This document shows positions 16,120-25,886 of a DNA stretch of 64,000 nt, in pieces. The stretch is from Blastococcus sp. CT_GayMR19 (lineage in GTDB: Bacteria > Actinomycetota > Actinomycetes > Mycobacteriales > Geodermatophilaceae), in assembly GCF_004570385.1 (NCBI RefSeq), contig NZ_SPQL01000005.1, positions 62,001 through 126,000 of the forward strand, read 5' to 3'. How positions within the stretch are numbered: position 1 is the first letter of the stretch; each line of letters opens with the position of its first letter. The position numbers and the translations under genes are program-made. The notes under the pieces were generated by a model. That model saw only the letters and a program-made list of their open reading frames with translations, did no database searches and was not told the DNA's origin.

Positions 16120-16376
16120 GGGCGGTGCGCTCAGGGACACCGGGCGACGGACAGCCCGGAACCGCGGCCCGGCTCGGCCTCCGCCCGGGATCGTCAGCTG
16201 CTGCGTCCGGCCGGGACCGATCACCGGGCTCACCTGGGGTCCTCGGCGTGGAGGTCGACGTTCATGCACGTGCAGGACAGCGGCAGGGAGCCCGATGGAG
16301 TGACGCATCCTGTGATGCGGCCCACCGTCCCCCGTGCGCTACAACGCCCGAGGGGGCGACGGGGAAACGGGCGGGC

Positions 16377-16382
16377 TACGGT
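16377..16382 (+). promoter_or_regulatory. sucC: -10 box TACGGT of sucCD
   Basis: TACGGT, 8 bases, then GTG 16391, which implies a leaderless sucC transcript. The 270 bases between the IS element and this box hold no recognised gene. Confidence 0.5.
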
Positions 16383-16390
16383 GCCTGTTC

Positions 16391-17554
16391 GTGGATCTCT
16401 TCGAGTACCAGGCCCGTGACCTCTTGGCCTCGCACGGCGTGCCCGTGCTCCCCGGCGGCGTCGCCGAGACGCCCGAGGAGGCGGAAGCCATCGCGCGCGA
16501 GATCGCCCAGCCGGTCGTCGTGAAGGCGCAGGTGAAGGTGGGCGGCCGCGGCAAGGCCGGCGGCGTGAAGCTCGCCGACAACCCCGAGGACGCCCGGGCG
16601 CGCGCCCAGGACATCCTCGGCCTCGACATCAAGGGGCACATCACGCACCGCGTGATGGTGGCCCAGGCCAGCGACATCGCCGAGGAGTACTACTTCTCCT
16701 ACCTGCTCGACCGCTCCAACCGCACCTTCCTGGCCATGGCCTCGGTCGCCGGCGGCATGGACATCGAGGAGGTCGCGGCCACCCGGCCCGACGAGCTGGC
16801 CAAGGTGCCGATCGACGCCACCGTCGGCGTCGACGAGGCCAAGGCCACCGAGATCGTCGACGCGGCGAACTTCCCGGCCGAGGTCCGTGACCAGGTCATC
16901 GCCATCGCCGTCCAGCTGTGGGAGGTGTTCTCGAAGGAGGACGCCACCCTGGTCGAGGTGAACCCCCTCGCCAAGGCGCCGGACGGCACGGTGCTCGCGC
17001 TCGACGCCAAGGTGACCCTCGACGGGAACGCCGAGTTCCGGCAGCCGGAGCACGCCGCGCTCGAGGACGCCGCCTCCGCCGACCCGCTCGAGGCCGCGGC
17101 CAAGGAGAAGGACCTCAACTACGTGAAGCTCGAGGGCGAGGTCGGGATCATCGGCAACGGCGCCGGCCTGGTCATGAGCACCCTGGACGTCGTGGCGTAC
17201 GCCGGTGAGGAGTTCGGCGGGGTCAAGCCAGCCAACTTCCTCGACATCGGTGGCGGTGCCTCGGCGGAGGTGATGGGCAACGGCCTGCACATCATCCTGT
17301 CCGACCCCGCCGTGAAGAGCGTGTTCGTCAACGTCTTCGGCGGGATCACCTCCTGCGACGCCGTCGCCAACGGCATCGTGTCGGCTTTGCAGCACCTGGG
17401 CGACGAGGCGACCAAGCCGCTCGTCGTCCGTCTCGACGGCAACAACGTGGAGGAGGGCCGGCGGATCCTCGCCGAGGCCAACCACCCCCTGGTGACCGTG
17501 GTGGACACGATGGACGGCGCCGCGCGCCGGGCCGCCGAACTCGCCGCCGCCTGA
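16391..17554 (+). CDS. sucC: Succinyl-CoA synthetase (ADP-forming), beta subunit
   Basis: A 387-residue beta subunit of the TCA-cycle enzyme that converts succinyl-CoA to succinate with substrate-level phosphorylation. The N-terminal ATP-grasp domain (about 1-225) begins [19 protein letters not shown], with the nucleotide-contact stretch [15 protein letters not shown] near residue 45. The C-terminal domain has the phosphate-binding [10 protein letters not shown] and [16 protein letters not shown] 16391 gives the usual length; the longer frame to 16334 is rejected. sucD follows 29 bases downstream. Confidence 0.97.
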   Translation: MDLFEYQARDLLASHGVPVLPGGVAETPEEAEAIAREIAQPVVVKAQVKVGGRGKAGGVKLADNPEDARARAQDILGLDIKGHITHRVMVAQASDIAEEYYFSYLLDRSNRTFLAMASVAGGMDIEEVAATRPDELAKVPIDATVGVDEAKATEIVDAANFPAEVRDQVIAIAVQLWEVFSKEDATLVEVNPLAKAPDGTVLALDAKVTLDGNAEFRQPEHAALEDAASADPLEAAAKEKDLNYVKLEGEVGIIGNGAGLVMSTLDVVAYAGEEFGGVKPANFLDIGGGASAEVMGNGLHIILSDPAVKSVFVNVFGGITSCDAVANGIVSALQHLGDEATKPLVVRLDGNNVEEGRRILAEANHPLVTVVDTMDGAARRAAELAAA

Positions 17555-17583
17555 CCGCCCCGACTCCCGACAGGACCAGACAG

Positions 17584-18462
17584 ATGTCGATCTTCCTCAA
17601 CGAGAACAGCAAGGTCATCGTCCAGGGCATGACCGGCGCCGAGGGCAGCAAGCACACGCAGCGCATGCTCGCCTCGGGCACCGCCATCGTCGGCGGCGTC
17701 AACCCCCGCAAGGCCGGCACCCGGGTCGACTTCGACGGCGCCAGCGTGCCCGTCTTCGGTGGCGTCGCCGAGGCCATGAAGGAGACCGGCGCCGACGTCA
17801 GCGTCATCTTCGTGCCGCCGCCGTTCGCGAAGGCCGCCATGATCGAGGCCGTCGACGCCCAGATCGGGCTCGCCGTCGTCATCACGGAGGGCATCCCGGT
17901 GCACGACTCCACGTACGTGTGGGCGCACGCCCGGGGCAGCTCGACCCGGATGATCGGCCCGAACTGCCCCGGCCTCATCAGCCCCGGGCGCTCGAACGCC
18001 GGGATCATCCCGGCCAACATCACCCAGGCCGGGAAGATCGGGCTGGTCAGCAAGTCCGGCACGCTGACCTACCAGATGATGTACGAGCTCCGGGACATCG
18101 GTTTCTCCACCGCGGTCGGCATCGGCGGTGACCCGGTCGTCGGCACCACGCACATCGACTGCCTGCAGGCCTTCCAGGACGACCCGGAGACCGAGGCCAT
18201 CGTGATGATCGGTGAGATCGGCGGCGACGCCGAGGAGCGGGCGGCCGACTACATCAAGGCCAACGTCACCAAGCCCGTCGTCGGCTACGTCGCCGGCTTC
18301 ACCGCGCCCGAGGGCAAGACGATGGGCCACGCCGGTGCCATCGTCTCCGGTTCGGCGGGCACCGCCCAGGCCAAGCAGGAGGCCCTCGAGGCCGCCGGCG
18401 TGCGCGTCGGCAAGACCCCGTCGGAGACCGCCCGGCTCATGCGGGAGATCGTCGCCTCCTGA
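17584..18462 (+). CDS. sucD: Succinyl-CoA synthetase (ADP-forming), alpha subunit
   Basis: A 292-residue alpha subunit that binds CoA and carries the phospho-histidine. The N-terminal Rossmann domain has [13 protein letters not shown] and the CoA-site [10 protein letters not shown]. The C-terminal domain has [13 protein letters not shown] and the active-site His (about 248) in [15 protein letters not shown]. Length is normal. It is the second gene of the sucCD operon and is followed by a strong terminator 16 bases after the stop. Confidence 0.97.
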   Translation: MSIFLNENSKVIVQGMTGAEGSKHTQRMLASGTAIVGGVNPRKAGTRVDFDGASVPVFGGVAEAMKETGADVSVIFVPPPFAKAAMIEAVDAQIGLAVVITEGIPVHDSTYVWAHARGSSTRMIGPNCPGLISPGRSNAGIIPANITQAGKIGLVSKSGTLTYQMMYELRDIGFSTAVGIGGDPVVGTTHIDCLQAFQDDPETEAIVMIGEIGGDAEERAADYIKANVTKPVVGYVAGFTAPEGKTMGHAGAIVSGSAGTAQAKQEALEAAGVRVGKTPSETARLMREIVAS

Positions 18463-18478
18463 CCGTCGCGCCTCCACC

Positions 18479-18514
18479 GCTGCCCGGCGACCTCCCCGCA
18501 GGTCGCCGGGCAGC
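18479..18514 (+). terminator. Intrinsic terminator of sucCD
   Basis: Perfect 15-bp inverted repeat (18479-18493 with 18500-18514) with a 6-base CCCCGC loop, just downstream of the sucD stop. Confidence 0.85.
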
Positions 18515-18623
18515 GCTGCGTCGTGCGGGGCGGTGACCGGGGTCACCGGGCCTGTTCCCGGCTTTCGGCGACGCCCGGCGCGTACGCCGACCATCGGGCC
18601 CGCCGTCTTGCGAGAGTGGGACC

Positions 18624-19811
18624 GTGGTCTCCCTGCTCGCTCGCCTGCCCCGGCGGGGCCGGGACGGCGGCGGACCGGGCGCCCTGTCGCTGGGATGGCT
18701 GGCGATCGCCGCGATCCTGGCCGTCGACATCGCCGGCCTGGCCGGACTCGGGCTGGCGATCGTCGTCGTCCAGACCCTCGACCCGGCGGGCGGGCTGCCC
18801 TTCGGCGGGTCGACGGCCCTCGCCGGCCAGTTGTGGCTCCTGGCCCAGGGCGGTGAGCTCGAGCTGGGATCCGGCCCTCTCGTCCTCGCTCCGCTGCTGC
18901 TCACGCTGGGGATCGCGTGGGGGCTGTCGCGCGCGGGCCGGGGCGTCGCGCGCGCCCACGAGATCACCGGAGGCGCGGCGGCCGCGCGGGCCGTCGGCCT
19001 GCTCGTCGGGGCACATCTGCTGGTCAGCCTGCTGCTCGTCGCCGTCCTCGACGCCACGACCGGGGGGATCGGGCTGCTCCGGACGGCCGCGGGAGTGACC
19101 GTCCTCGCCCTGGCCTCCGTCGGATGGGGCGTGGCCCGGGAGTCGGGCCTCCTCGACGCGTTGCTGGACCGGCTGCCCGGTGCCGCGCGCCCGCTGTTGC
19201 GCGGGGTCCTGGCCGGACTGCTCGCCGCTTTGGCGCTGTGCACCGCCGTGGTGGCGGTCGCCCTCGTCTCCGACGCCCAGGGGTACGCCGCCCTGTCGGG
19301 CTCCCTCGGCGGCGCGGCCGCCGGCGCCGCCGGCCTCCTGGGGCTCGGGCTGCTGCTGCTGCCCAACGCCTCAGCCGCCGTGCTGGGCCTCGCGGCCGGC
19401 CCCGGGTTCCACGTCGGCACGGGCACCCTGGTGTCGGTGCACGGGGTGACGCTGGGCGCGGTTCCCGCCCTCCCGCTGCTGGCCGCGCTCCCCGACACCC
19501 AGGCCGTGCCGCTGATCGCCTTCGTCTCGCAGGCGGTGCCCGCCCTGGCCGGACTCGTCGCGGGCATCACGGTCGGCCGGTGGTTCACCGGCGGCGGTTC
19601 CGTCCTGGCGGCGCTGACGGGGATCCTGGCCGGGGTCCTGCTGGGGGTCGTCAGCGGCGCGCTCGTGTGGGTGGCCGGCGGCTCCCTGGGGGACGGCGCC
19701 CTCGCGCAGGTCGGTGCCCCCGCCGTCGCCACAGGGATCGCGGTCGCGGCGCAGAGCGGGCTCGCCGCCGCGCTCGCCGCCGCCGTCGCCCGCTGGCGTG
19801 CGCTGGGCTGA
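18624..19811 (+). CDS. DUF6350-family polytopic membrane protein
   Basis: A 395-residue, very hydrophobic protein with about ten transmembrane segments and short loops. It matches the DUF6350 family in composition and position: in many actinobacteria this gene lies between sucCD and purN-purH. Family members are sometimes called cell-division PerM-like, but the function is not established. GTG 18624 is used as start. No cofactor or catalytic motif is seen. Confidence 0.85.
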   Translation: MVSLLARLPRRGRDGGGPGALSLGWLAIAAILAVDIAGLAGLGLAIVVVQTLDPAGGLPFGGSTALAGQLWLLAQGGELELGSGPLVLAPLLLTLGIAWGLSRAGRGVARAHEITGGAAAARAVGLLVGAHLLVSLLLVAVLDATTGGIGLLRTAAGVTVLALASVGWGVARESGLLDALLDRLPGAARPLLRGVLAGLLAALALCTAVVAVALVSDAQGYAALSGSLGGAAAGAAGLLGLGLLLLPNASAAVLGLAAGPGFHVGTGTLVSVHGVTLGAVPALPLLAALPDTQAVPLIAFVSQAVPALAGLVAGITVGRWFTGGGSVLAALTGILAGVLLGVVSGALVWVAGGSLGDGALAQVGAPAVATGIAVAAQSGLAAALAAAVARWRALG

Positions 19812-19848
19812 GATCCGAGCACCCGTCGGTACCGGAAGCCGCCCCGGC

Positions 19849-19854
19849 TAGGGT
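19849..19854 (+). promoter_or_regulatory. -10 box TAGGGT of purN-purH
   Basis: TAGGGT, 6 bases, then GTG 19861, a leaderless-type layout. Confidence 0.5.
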
Positions 19855-19860
19855 CGCGGC

Positions 19861-22017
19861 GTGCCCGCCCCTGCGCCGACCCCGCGGGCCCGGGTGGCCG
19901 TGTTGCTCTCGGGGACCGGTTCGCTGTGCGCGGCGCTCCTGGCCGCCACCGACGACCCGGCCTACCCCGCCGGGATCGTCGTCGTGGGCAGCGACCGGGA
20001 CGCCGCGGGGCTGGAGAACGCCCGCCGCCGCGGCATCCCCACCTTCACCTGCGCGGTGTCCGAGCACCCCGACCGCGCCGCCTGGGACCGTGCCCTGGCG
20101 GACCGGCTCGGCGCCTTCGAGCCCGATCTCGTCGTCTCCGCCGGCTTCATGAAACTGGTCGGCCCGGCGGTGCTCGGCGCGTTCGGTGGCCGGCTGATCA
20201 ACACCCACCCGGCCCTGCTGCCCGCCTTTCCGGGCGCGCACGCCGTCCGGGACGCGCTGGCCGCGGGGGTGCCCGTCACGGGGGCCTCGGTGCACGTCGT
20301 CGACGCCGGGATCGACACCGGCCCCGTGCTCGCCCAGCGCGAGGTGCCCGTCCTGCCCGGGGACGACGAGGCGGGGTTGCACGAGCGGATCAAGGCCGTG
20401 GAGCGCGAGCTCCTGGTGCAGACGGTGGCGGAGCTCGTCACCGCAACGACCGAGGGAGAGCCCCCGATGACCGACCGGACACCGATCCGCCGCGCCCTGC
20501 TGGGCGTCTACGACAAGGCCGGCATCGAGGACCTCGCCGCCGGGCTCGCCGCGGCGGGTGTGGAGCTGGTGAGCACGGGGGCCACCGCCCGCCGGATCGC
20601 CGACGCCGGCATCCCGGTGACGCCCGTGGAGCAGGTGACCGGTTTCCCGGAGTGCCTCGACGGCCGGGTCAAGACGCTGCACCCGGCGGTGCACGCGGGG
20701 ATCCTCGCCGACCGTCGCAAGCCCGACCACGTGGCCCAGCTCGACGAGCTCGGCGTGGCCCCGTTCGACCTGGTCGTGGTCAACCTGTACCCGTTCACCG
20801 AGACGGTGGCCTCGGGCGCCGCGCCCGACGAGTGCGTCGAGCAGATCGACATCGGCGGGCCGGCGATGGTGCGGGCCGCCGCGAAGAACCACCCGTCGGT
20901 CGCCGTCGTCGTCGACCCGGCCCGCTACGGCGACGTCCTGGCGGCCGTGGCCGCCGGTGGCTTCACGCTGGCCGAGCGGCAGAAGCTGGCGGCCGCCGCG
21001 TTCCGGCACACCGCCACGTACGACATCGCGGTCGCCTCGTGGATGGGCAACGTGCTCGCGCCGGACGACGACAGCGGCTTCCCGGCGTGGGTGGGTGCCA
21101 CCTGGGACCGCGCCGAGGTGCTCCGCTACGGCGAGAACCCGCATCAGGGCGCGGCCCTGTACCGCAGCTGGCAGCCGGGGCTCGCGCACGCCGAGCAGCT
21201 GCACGGCAAGGCGATGTCCTACAACAACTACGTCGACACCGACGCCGCCTGGCGGGCCGCGCACGACCACGACGACCCCTGCGTGGCGATCATCAAGCAC
21301 GCCAACCCCTGCGGCATCGCCGTCGGCCCGGACATCGCCTCGGCCCACCGCAAGGCGCACGCCTGCGACCCCCTGTCGGCGTTCGGCGGCGTGATCGCGG
21401 CCAACCGCGAGGTCGACCTCACGATGGCCGAGCAGATCGCCGACGTCTTCACCGAGGTCGTCGTCGCACCGTCGTTCACCGACGACGCCGTCGAGGTGCT
21501 GACCGGGAAGAAGAACGTGCGGCTGCTCCGGCTGCCCCACCTGCCCGCCGCCGGGGCGGAACTGCGGCCGGTGGGTGGCGGGCTGCTGCTGCAGGTCAAG
21601 GACCTGCTGGACGCGCCCGGCGACGATCCCAGGACGTGGCGGCTGGCCTGCGGGGAGCCGCTGGACGCCGCCGGACTGGACGACCTGGTGTTCGCCTGGC
21701 GCGCGGTGCGTGCGGTGAAGAGCAACGCCATCCTGCTGGCCCACGACCGCGCCACCGTCGGCGTCGGCATGGGGCAGGTCAACCGGGTGGACTCCGCCCG
21801 GCTCGCCGTCGCGCGGGCGGGGGAGCGGGCGGCCGGTTCCGTGGCCGCCTCCGACGCGTTCTTCCCGTTCGCCGACGGCCTGCAGGTGCTGCTGGACGCC
21901 GGGGTGCGCGCCGTCGTCCAGCCGGGTGGGTCGGTGCGGGACGAGGAGGTCGTCGCGGCCGCGGCCGCCGCCGGGGTGCCGCTCTACCTCACCGGCACCC
22001 GGCACTTTGCTCACTGA
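19861..22017 (+). CDS. purN: PurN-PurH fusion: GAR transformylase joined to AICAR transformylase/IMP cyclohydrolase
   Basis: A single uninterrupted 718-codon frame that joins two purine enzymes. Residues about 1-200 are phosphoribosylglycinamide formyltransferase (PurN): LLSGTGS nucleotide loop, catalytic Asn/His in [13 protein letters not shown], and the Asp in [12 protein letters not shown]. After a short linker (TTEGEPP) residues 203-718 are PurH: cyclohydrolase core [12 protein letters not shown] and STGATARRI, then the transformylase with [26 protein letters not shown] and KSNAI. In related genomes the two are separate, usually abutting genes. The PurN part ends at the normal point but has no stop. 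An internal Shine-Dalgarno and ATG remain, so free PurH may also be made. Confidence 0.85.
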   Translation: MPAPAPTPRARVAVLLSGTGSLCAALLAATDDPAYPAGIVVVGSDRDAAGLENARRRGIPTFTCAVSEHPDRAAWDRALADRLGAFEPDLVVSAGFMKLVGPAVLGAFGGRLINTHPALLPAFPGAHAVRDALAAGVPVTGASVHVVDAGIDTGPVLAQREVPVLPGDDEAGLHERIKAVERELLVQTVAELVTATTEGEPPMTDRTPIRRALLGVYDKAGIEDLAAGLAAAGVELVSTGATARRIADAGIPVTPVEQVTGFPECLDGRVKTLHPAVHAGILADRRKPDHVAQLDELGVAPFDLVVVNLYPFTETVASGAAPDECVEQIDIGGPAMVRAAAKNHPSVAVVVDPARYGDVLAAVAAGGFTLAERQKLAAAAFRHTATYDIAVASWMGNVLAPDDDSGFPAWVGATWDRAEVLRYGENPHQGAALYRSWQPGLAHAEQLHGKAMSYNNYVDTDAAWRAAHDHDDPCVAIIKHANPCGIAVGPDIASAHRKAHACDPLSAFGGVIAANREVDLTMAEQIADVFTEVVVAPSFTDDAVEVLTGKKNVRLLRLPHLPAAGAELRPVGGGLLLQVKDLLDAPGDDPRTWRLACGEPLDAAGLDDLVFAWRAVRAVKSNAILLAHDRATVGVGMGQVNRVDSARLAVARAGERAAGSVAASDAFFPFADGLQVLLDAGVRAVVQPGGSVRDEEVVAAAAAAGVPLYLTGTRHFAH
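20467..22017 (+). CDS. purH: AICAR transformylase/IMP cyclohydrolase, internal initiation within the fusion
   Basis: The conventional PurH product (516 residues, normal length) would start at ATG 20467, which has GAGGGAGAG at 20452-20460 and a 6-base spacer. It catalyses the last two steps to IMP: formylation of AICAR and ring closure. The N-terminal domain (about 1-195) is the cyclohydrolase; the C-terminal domain carries the transformylase Lys-His pair in [10 protein letters not shown]. The frame is continuous with purN upstream, so both a fused and a free form are possible. Confidence 0.85.
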   Translation: MTDRTPIRRALLGVYDKAGIEDLAAGLAAAGVELVSTGATARRIADAGIPVTPVEQVTGFPECLDGRVKTLHPAVHAGILADRRKPDHVAQLDELGVAPFDLVVVNLYPFTETVASGAAPDECVEQIDIGGPAMVRAAAKNHPSVAVVVDPARYGDVLAAVAAGGFTLAERQKLAAAAFRHTATYDIAVASWMGNVLAPDDDSGFPAWVGATWDRAEVLRYGENPHQGAALYRSWQPGLAHAEQLHGKAMSYNNYVDTDAAWRAAHDHDDPCVAIIKHANPCGIAVGPDIASAHRKAHACDPLSAFGGVIAANREVDLTMAEQIADVFTEVVVAPSFTDDAVEVLTGKKNVRLLRLPHLPAAGAELRPVGGGLLLQVKDLLDAPGDDPRTWRLACGEPLDAAGLDDLVFAWRAVRAVKSNAILLAHDRATVGVGMGQVNRVDSARLAVARAGERAAGSVAASDAFFPFADGLQVLLDAGVRAVVQPGGSVRDEEVVAAAAAAGVPLYLTGTRHFAH

Positions 22018-22029
22018 CGGCCGGGCGCA

Positions 22030-22662
22030 TTGATCAGCTCGCGGCCGCATCTGGCTCCGCCCGGGAACGGCAGCGAGGTCGAGGGTCAGGACTTCGCCCG
22101 GGTCGACTGGTGGGGCGCGGAGCTGGAGGGGGTGACCTTCACCCGCTGCCGGTTCGACGACGCCGGGCTGGAGGAGCTGGTCACCCGGCGCTGCGTGTTC
22201 GACCACTGCGTGCTGACCGGGGTGCGGATGGGCGGCGCGCGGCATCTGGGGACGGCGTTCCTCTCCTGCCGGTTCGACCGCGCGAAGCTCTTCGACGCGG
22301 TGTGGGAGGGCTGCAAGCTGACCGGCTCGCACTTCCCGGGCGCTCAGCTGCGCCCGATGACCTCCACCGGGTGCGACTGGAGCTACACCTCCCTCCGCGC
22401 CGCCGACCTGTCCGGGCTGGACCTCTCCGGCCAGCGGTTCCGCGAGGCGGACTTCACCGATGCCGACCTGCGCGAGTGCGACCTGACCGGAGCAGACCTC
22501 GACCGCGCCCGGCTGCAGGGCACGAAGCTCCGGGGCGCGGACCTGCGCGGCGCGTCCATGGACGGGGTGAACTGGCGGGCCTTCGAGGTGACGGGCGTCC
22601 GGCTCGACCTGGTGCAGACGGTGCAGCTCGCCCGGGCCCACGGCGCGCTGGTGGCGGACTGA
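22030..22662 (+). CDS. Pentapeptide-repeat protein
   Basis: A 210-residue protein of the A(D/N)LXX type. Repeats become regular at about residues 120-180 (ADLSGLDLSG, ADFTDADLREC, ADLDRARLQG, ADLRGAS) and are degenerate before that (FTRCRF, CVFDHC). The fold is a right-handed quadrilateral beta-helix. Some relatives (MfpA, Qnr) protect DNA gyrase, but this protein lacks anything that proves that role. The apparent TTG start at 22030 follows purH by 12 bases, so it may be co-transcribed. Confidence 0.88.
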   Translation: MISSRPHLAPPGNGSEVEGQDFARVDWWGAELEGVTFTRCRFDDAGLEELVTRRCVFDHCVLTGVRMGGARHLGTAFLSCRFDRAKLFDAVWEGCKLTGSHFPGAQLRPMTSTGCDWSYTSLRAADLSGLDLSGQRFREADFTDADLRECDLTGADLDRARLQGTKLRGADLRGASMDGVNWRAFEVTGVRLDLVQTVQLARAHGALVAD

Positions 22663-22685
22663 CGAGGGACCGGGCGATGTCGTGA

Positions 22686-22787
22686 GGAGCGGGGCCCGGA
22701 GGGTTCCGCGAGGGAACGACGACAGGGCTCGGCTGAGGCCGGGGAAGGCTTCTGGCCGCGGTGCGGCCCGGAGGGGCGCCCTGTCGT
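22686..22787. repeat. Intergenic repeat with inverted ends
   Basis: Contains GGGGCCCGGAGGGTTCCGCG (22691-22710), shared with 4059-4078, a small hairpin GTTCC-GCGAG-GGAAC (22703-22717), and a perfect 10-bp inverted repeat ACGACAGGGC (22719-22728) with GCCCTGTCGT (22778-22787). It may serve as terminator of the pentapeptide-repeat gene. Confidence 0.55.
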
Positions 22788-22961
22788 GGTCTCGACGACG
22801 ACGTTCGTCAGGTTGATCGATACGGGGTCGGCGACGTCCCGCGACCAGAATCCCCGGACGAAGCCGGGCAGCTCCCGCACACCCGCGGCGATGCCGTCGA
22901 GCGCGCCCTGTCGGCCGGACAGGGACGGCTCGAGGATCCACGGGTCCCGCGACCGCGTGAA
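22780..22961 (-). pseudogene. Possible gene remnant downstream of the membrane protein
   Basis: Directly after the stop of the 22962-23534 gene, and in the same frame, the minus strand reads on through protein-like sequence: DPWILEPSLSGRQGALDGI then AAGVRELPGFVRGFWSRDVA and SINLTNVVVET. The pattern resembles the start of dimeric alpha/beta-barrel (monooxygenase-like) proteins but it lacks a clear start and runs into repeat DNA. Read as a decayed fragment, or a short gene starting at GTG 22880. Confidence 0.35.
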
Positions 22962-23534
22962 TCAGTGGCTGGTCTCGTGCACCGGGCGGGAGAGGAGCGC
23001 CTTGAGACTGCCGAGCAGGCCGAGGACGGCGACGGCGATCGCGAACCAGAAGCCGATCGAGAAGAACCCCAGATCCCAGCCGGCGACCGCCAGCGGCACG
23101 AGCACGGCCACGGTCACGAGGAGAGCGACCACCAGCGCGAGCAGGCCGACGAGGCGATGGCCGCGCGCCGGAACGAGCAGCAGCAGGCCGAGCAGGAACA
23201 GGACACCGCCGCCGAGCACGATCGTCAGCGGCTGCACGTAGCCGGTGCCCATCACCTCGCTGACGCCGTCGCCCAGCGACGCGAAGCCGTCCTTCACGAG
23301 GGTGAGGCCGGTGACGCCCTCGCCCGCGAGCCACGGGAGCAGCAGGCTGAACCCGCTGGCGATCCCGGCCAGGAGCAGGAGCAGGGCGGCCACCGGATCC
23401 TGGCGGCGCGCCGGGGCCGGACCAGGGGAGTGGTCCGGCCCTGCTGTCATTGGCGACGAGGCGCCGTAGGCGGTGGCCCCGGCGGCCGCCGGACGCTCGG
23501 CCGGCGCCGACGGCACCTGCTCGCGGTCGCTCAT
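22962..23534 (-). CDS. Four-helix membrane protein, unknown function
   Basis: A 190-residue protein with a Pro/Ala-rich cytoplasmic N-terminus (about 1-48) and about four hydrophobic segments (about 50-70, 100-122, 127-145, 150-175). No family is recognised. ATG 23534 is chosen; the longer frame upstream would run into the divergent folD gene. Its promoter region is shared with folD (about 97 bases). Confidence 0.8.
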   Translation of the reverse strand: MSDREQVPSAPAERPAAAGATAYGASSPMTAGPDHSPGPAPARRQDPVAALLLLLAGIASGFSLLLPWLAGEGVTGLTLVKDGFASLGDGVSEVMGTGYVQPLTIVLGGGVLFLLGLLLLVPARGHRLVGLLALVVALLVTVAVLVPLAVAGWDLGFFSIGFWFAIAVAVLGLLGSLKALLSRPVHETSH

Positions 23535-23631
23535 GTGCGTTGCCTCCGGCGGTCGGCGGGGCGGGGGGCCCGTTGCCGAGAGCCTAGGGCGGCGCCGCCG
23601 GTCGCGTGACCTCTCGGGCAGACTGTCCGAC

Positions 23632-24501
23632 GTGCCCGCGACGATCCTCGACGGCAAGGCGACCGCTGCCGCGATCCGTGCCGAACTCACCGACCGGGTG
23701 GCGGCGCTCTCCGCCGCCGGGCACCGACCGGGCCTCGGCACGCTGCTCGTCGGCGATGATCCGGGCAGCCGCTGGTACGTGGGTGCGAAACACTCCGACT
23801 GCGCGCAGGTCGGCATCGCCAGCATCCAGCGGGAGCTGCCCGCCTCGGCGAGCCAGGCCGACGTCCTCGCCGTGGTGGCCGAGCTCAACGCCGACCCCGC
23901 GTGCACCGGTTACATCGTCCAGCTGCCGCTGCCGCGCCAGCTCGACGAGTACGCCGTCCTCGAGGCCATGGACCCGGCCAAGGACGCCGACGGGCTGCAC
24001 CCGACGAACCTCGGCCGCCTCGTGCTCAACGTCCCCGGCCCGCTGCCGTGCACGCCCGTGGGCATCGTCGAGCTGCTCCGGCGCTACGAGGTGCCGATCG
24101 CCGGCGCCGAGGTCGTCGTCGTCGGCCGGGGGATCACCGTGGGCCGGCCGCTCGGCCTCCTGCTCACCCGGCGCTCGGAGAACGCGACCGTGACCCTGTG
24201 CCACACCGGCACCCGCGACCTGGCCGCGCACCTGCGGACCGCCGACGTCGTGGTCGCAGCCGCCGGCGTTCCCGGGCTGATCACCGGCGCCATGCTCAAG
24301 CCGGGCGCCGCCGTCCTCGACGTGGGCGTCAGCCGCGTGGACGGGAAGATCGCCGGGGACGTCGCCGCCGACGTCCTGGACGTCGCCGGCCACGTCGCGC
24401 CGAACCCGGGCGGGGTGGGCCCGATGACCCGGGCGATGCTGCTGCAGAACGTCGTGCTGGCGGCCGAGCAGGCTGCGGCGCTCGAAGCGCTGTCCGCCTG
24501 A
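23632..24501 (+). CDS. folD: Bifunctional methylenetetrahydrofolate dehydrogenase/cyclohydrolase
   Basis: A 289-residue FolD, which interconverts 5,10-methylene-, methenyl- and 10-formyl-tetrahydrofolate and supplies the formyl donor used by PurN and PurH encoded just upstream. Active-site Tyr/Lys are in SRWYVGAKH (about 46-54). The folate-site QLPLPRQLD and DADGLHPTN and the NADP-binding [12 protein letters not shown] and [13 protein letters not shown] are all present. GTG 23632 follows a CAGACT box by 7 bases. DUF3017 and mdh follow, a conserved actinobacterial order. Confidence 0.96.
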   Translation: MPATILDGKATAAAIRAELTDRVAALSAAGHRPGLGTLLVGDDPGSRWYVGAKHSDCAQVGIASIQRELPASASQADVLAVVAELNADPACTGYIVQLPLPRQLDEYAVLEAMDPAKDADGLHPTNLGRLVLNVPGPLPCTPVGIVELLRRYEVPIAGAEVVVVGRGITVGRPLGLLLTRRSENATVTLCHTGTRDLAAHLRTADVVVAAAGVPGLITGAMLKPGAAVLDVGVSRVDGKIAGDVAADVLDVAGHVAPNPGGVGPMTRAMLLQNVVLAAEQAAALEALSA

Positions 24502-24503
24502 CC

Positions 24504-24803
24504 ATGGCCCGGCCGCCGCTCTACATCCGCCGCCCCTTCCTCGCGGGCCTGCTCCGGCAGCTGCCGTTGCTCGTCGTCCTGCTGGTCGTCGGGGTGGGAC
24601 TGCTGCTGGTCGCCCTCCAGCACTGGCGCATGGGCCTCGTGGTGATGGGGCTGGCCCTCGTCGGAGCCGGGCTGCTGCGGCTGTTCCTCCCCGTCCGCCG
24701 CGCGGGCTTCCTCGCCGTCCGCAGCCGGCCGGTGGACGTCGTCCTGCTCGCCGGCACCGGTCTGGCGCTCACGGTCATCGCCCGCACCATCCCCGCCGGC
24801 TGA
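24504..24803 (+). CDS. DUF3017-family membrane protein
   Basis: A 99-residue membrane protein with three hydrophobic segments (about 20-40, 43-60, 78-95), matching DUF3017, which normally sits between folD and mdh in actinobacteria. It begins two bases after the folD stop, so it is translated from the same message. Function is unknown. Confidence 0.88.
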   Translation: MARPPLYIRRPFLAGLLRQLPLLVVLLVVGVGLLLVALQHWRMGLVVMGLALVGAGLLRLFLPVRRAGFLAVRSRPVDVVLLAGTGLALTVIARTIPAG

Positions 24804-24889
24804 CCTCTGGTTCCCCACCGGAGGTGTGATGGGGAACCCGACCGCCTGCGCCGGGCGGACCCGCTCGGGCGGCCCGGCGCGCCCGGGGA

Positions 24890-24895
24890 TAAGTT
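24890..24895 (+). promoter_or_regulatory. mdh: -10 box TAAGTT of mdh
   Basis: TAAGTT, 7 bases, then ATG 24903, a leaderless-type layout. Confidence 0.5.
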
Positions 24896-24902
24896 GGCGG
24901 CC

Positions 24903-25856
24903 ATGGCAGAGAAGTCCCGGAAGGGCAAGGTCACCGTCGTCGGAGCCGGATTCTACGGCTCCACCACCGCTCTCCGACTCGCCGAGTACGACGTCTTCGA
25001 GACCGTCGTGCTCACCGACATCGTCGAGGGCAAGCCCGAGGGCCTGGCCCTCGACATGAACCAGTCGCGGCCGATCGAGGGCTTCGAGACCAAGGTCGTC
25101 GGTGTCGGCGGCGGGTCGTACGAAGGCACGGAGAACTCGGACGTCGTCGTCATCACGGCCGGTCTCCCGCGCAAGCCCGGCATGAGCCGCATGGACCTCA
25201 TCGAGACCAACGCGAAGATCGTGCGCTCGGTCGCGGAGAACGTCGCCGCCACGTCGCCCGACGCGGTCGTCATCGTCGTCTCCAACCCGCTCGACGAGAT
25301 GACGGCGCTGGCGCAGCTGGCTACCGGCTTCCCGAAGAACCGGGTCATGGGCCAGGCCGGCATGCTCGACACCGCGCGCTTCAGCAACAACGTCGCCGAG
25401 GAGCTCGGCGTCCCGGTCGGCTCGGTGCAGACCCTGACGCTGGGGTCGCACGGCGACACAATGGTCCCGGTGCCGTCGCGCTGCACCGTCGACGGCAAGC
25501 CGCTGTCCGACGTGCTCGCGCAGGACCGCATCGACCACCTCGTCGACCGCACCCGCAACGGCGGGGCCGAGGTCGTGGCGCTGCTCAAGACCGGCTCGGC
25601 GTACTACGCGCCGTCGGCCGCGGCCGCCCGCATGGCCCGCGCCGTGATGGAGGACTCCGGCGCCGTCATGCCGGTCTGCGCCTGGGTGGACGGCGAGTAC
25701 GGCATCAACGGGGTCTACCTGGGCGTCGAGGCCGAGATCGGCCGCGAGGGCGTCAAGAAGGTCGTCGAGGGCGACCTGTCCGAGAGCGAGCTGGCCGGCC
25801 TGCGCGAGGCGGCCGAGGCCGTGCGCGCCAAGCAGGCCGACGTAGCCGACCTCTGA
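24903..25856 (+). CDS. mdh: Malate dehydrogenase (LDH-like type)
   Basis: A 317-residue NAD-dependent malate dehydrogenase of the tetrameric, LDH-like class. The dinucleotide loop is VVGAGFYGSTTA (about 14-25), the substrate loop has GLPRKPGMSRMDL with the substrate Arg, and the catalytic His is in LGSHGDTMVP. It oxidises malate to oxaloacetate in the TCA cycle and is followed by icd. ATG 24903 is preferred over the in-frame TTG 24894 because it follows the -10 box at the right distance. Confidence 0.95.
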   Translation: MAEKSRKGKVTVVGAGFYGSTTALRLAEYDVFETVVLTDIVEGKPEGLALDMNQSRPIEGFETKVVGVGGGSYEGTENSDVVVITAGLPRKPGMSRMDLIETNAKIVRSVAENVAATSPDAVVIVVSNPLDEMTALAQLATGFPKNRVMGQAGMLDTARFSNNVAEELGVPVGSVQTLTLGSHGDTMVPVPSRCTVDGKPLSDVLAQDRIDHLVDRTRNGGAEVVALLKTGSAYYAPSAAAARMARAVMEDSGAVMPVCAWVDGEYGINGVYLGVEAEIGREGVKKVVEGDLSESELAGLREAAEAVRAKQADVADL

Positions 25857-25886
25857 TCCGCTGGCTGTAGAGAGGACTTCACTGAC

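Noticed and set aside
19651-23334. 1227-codon open frame on the minus strand
   Set aside because: It runs antisense through DUF6350, purN-purH and the pentapeptide gene, has Arg/His/Val-rich low-complexity sequence and no domain. It is a shadow typical of high-GC DNA.
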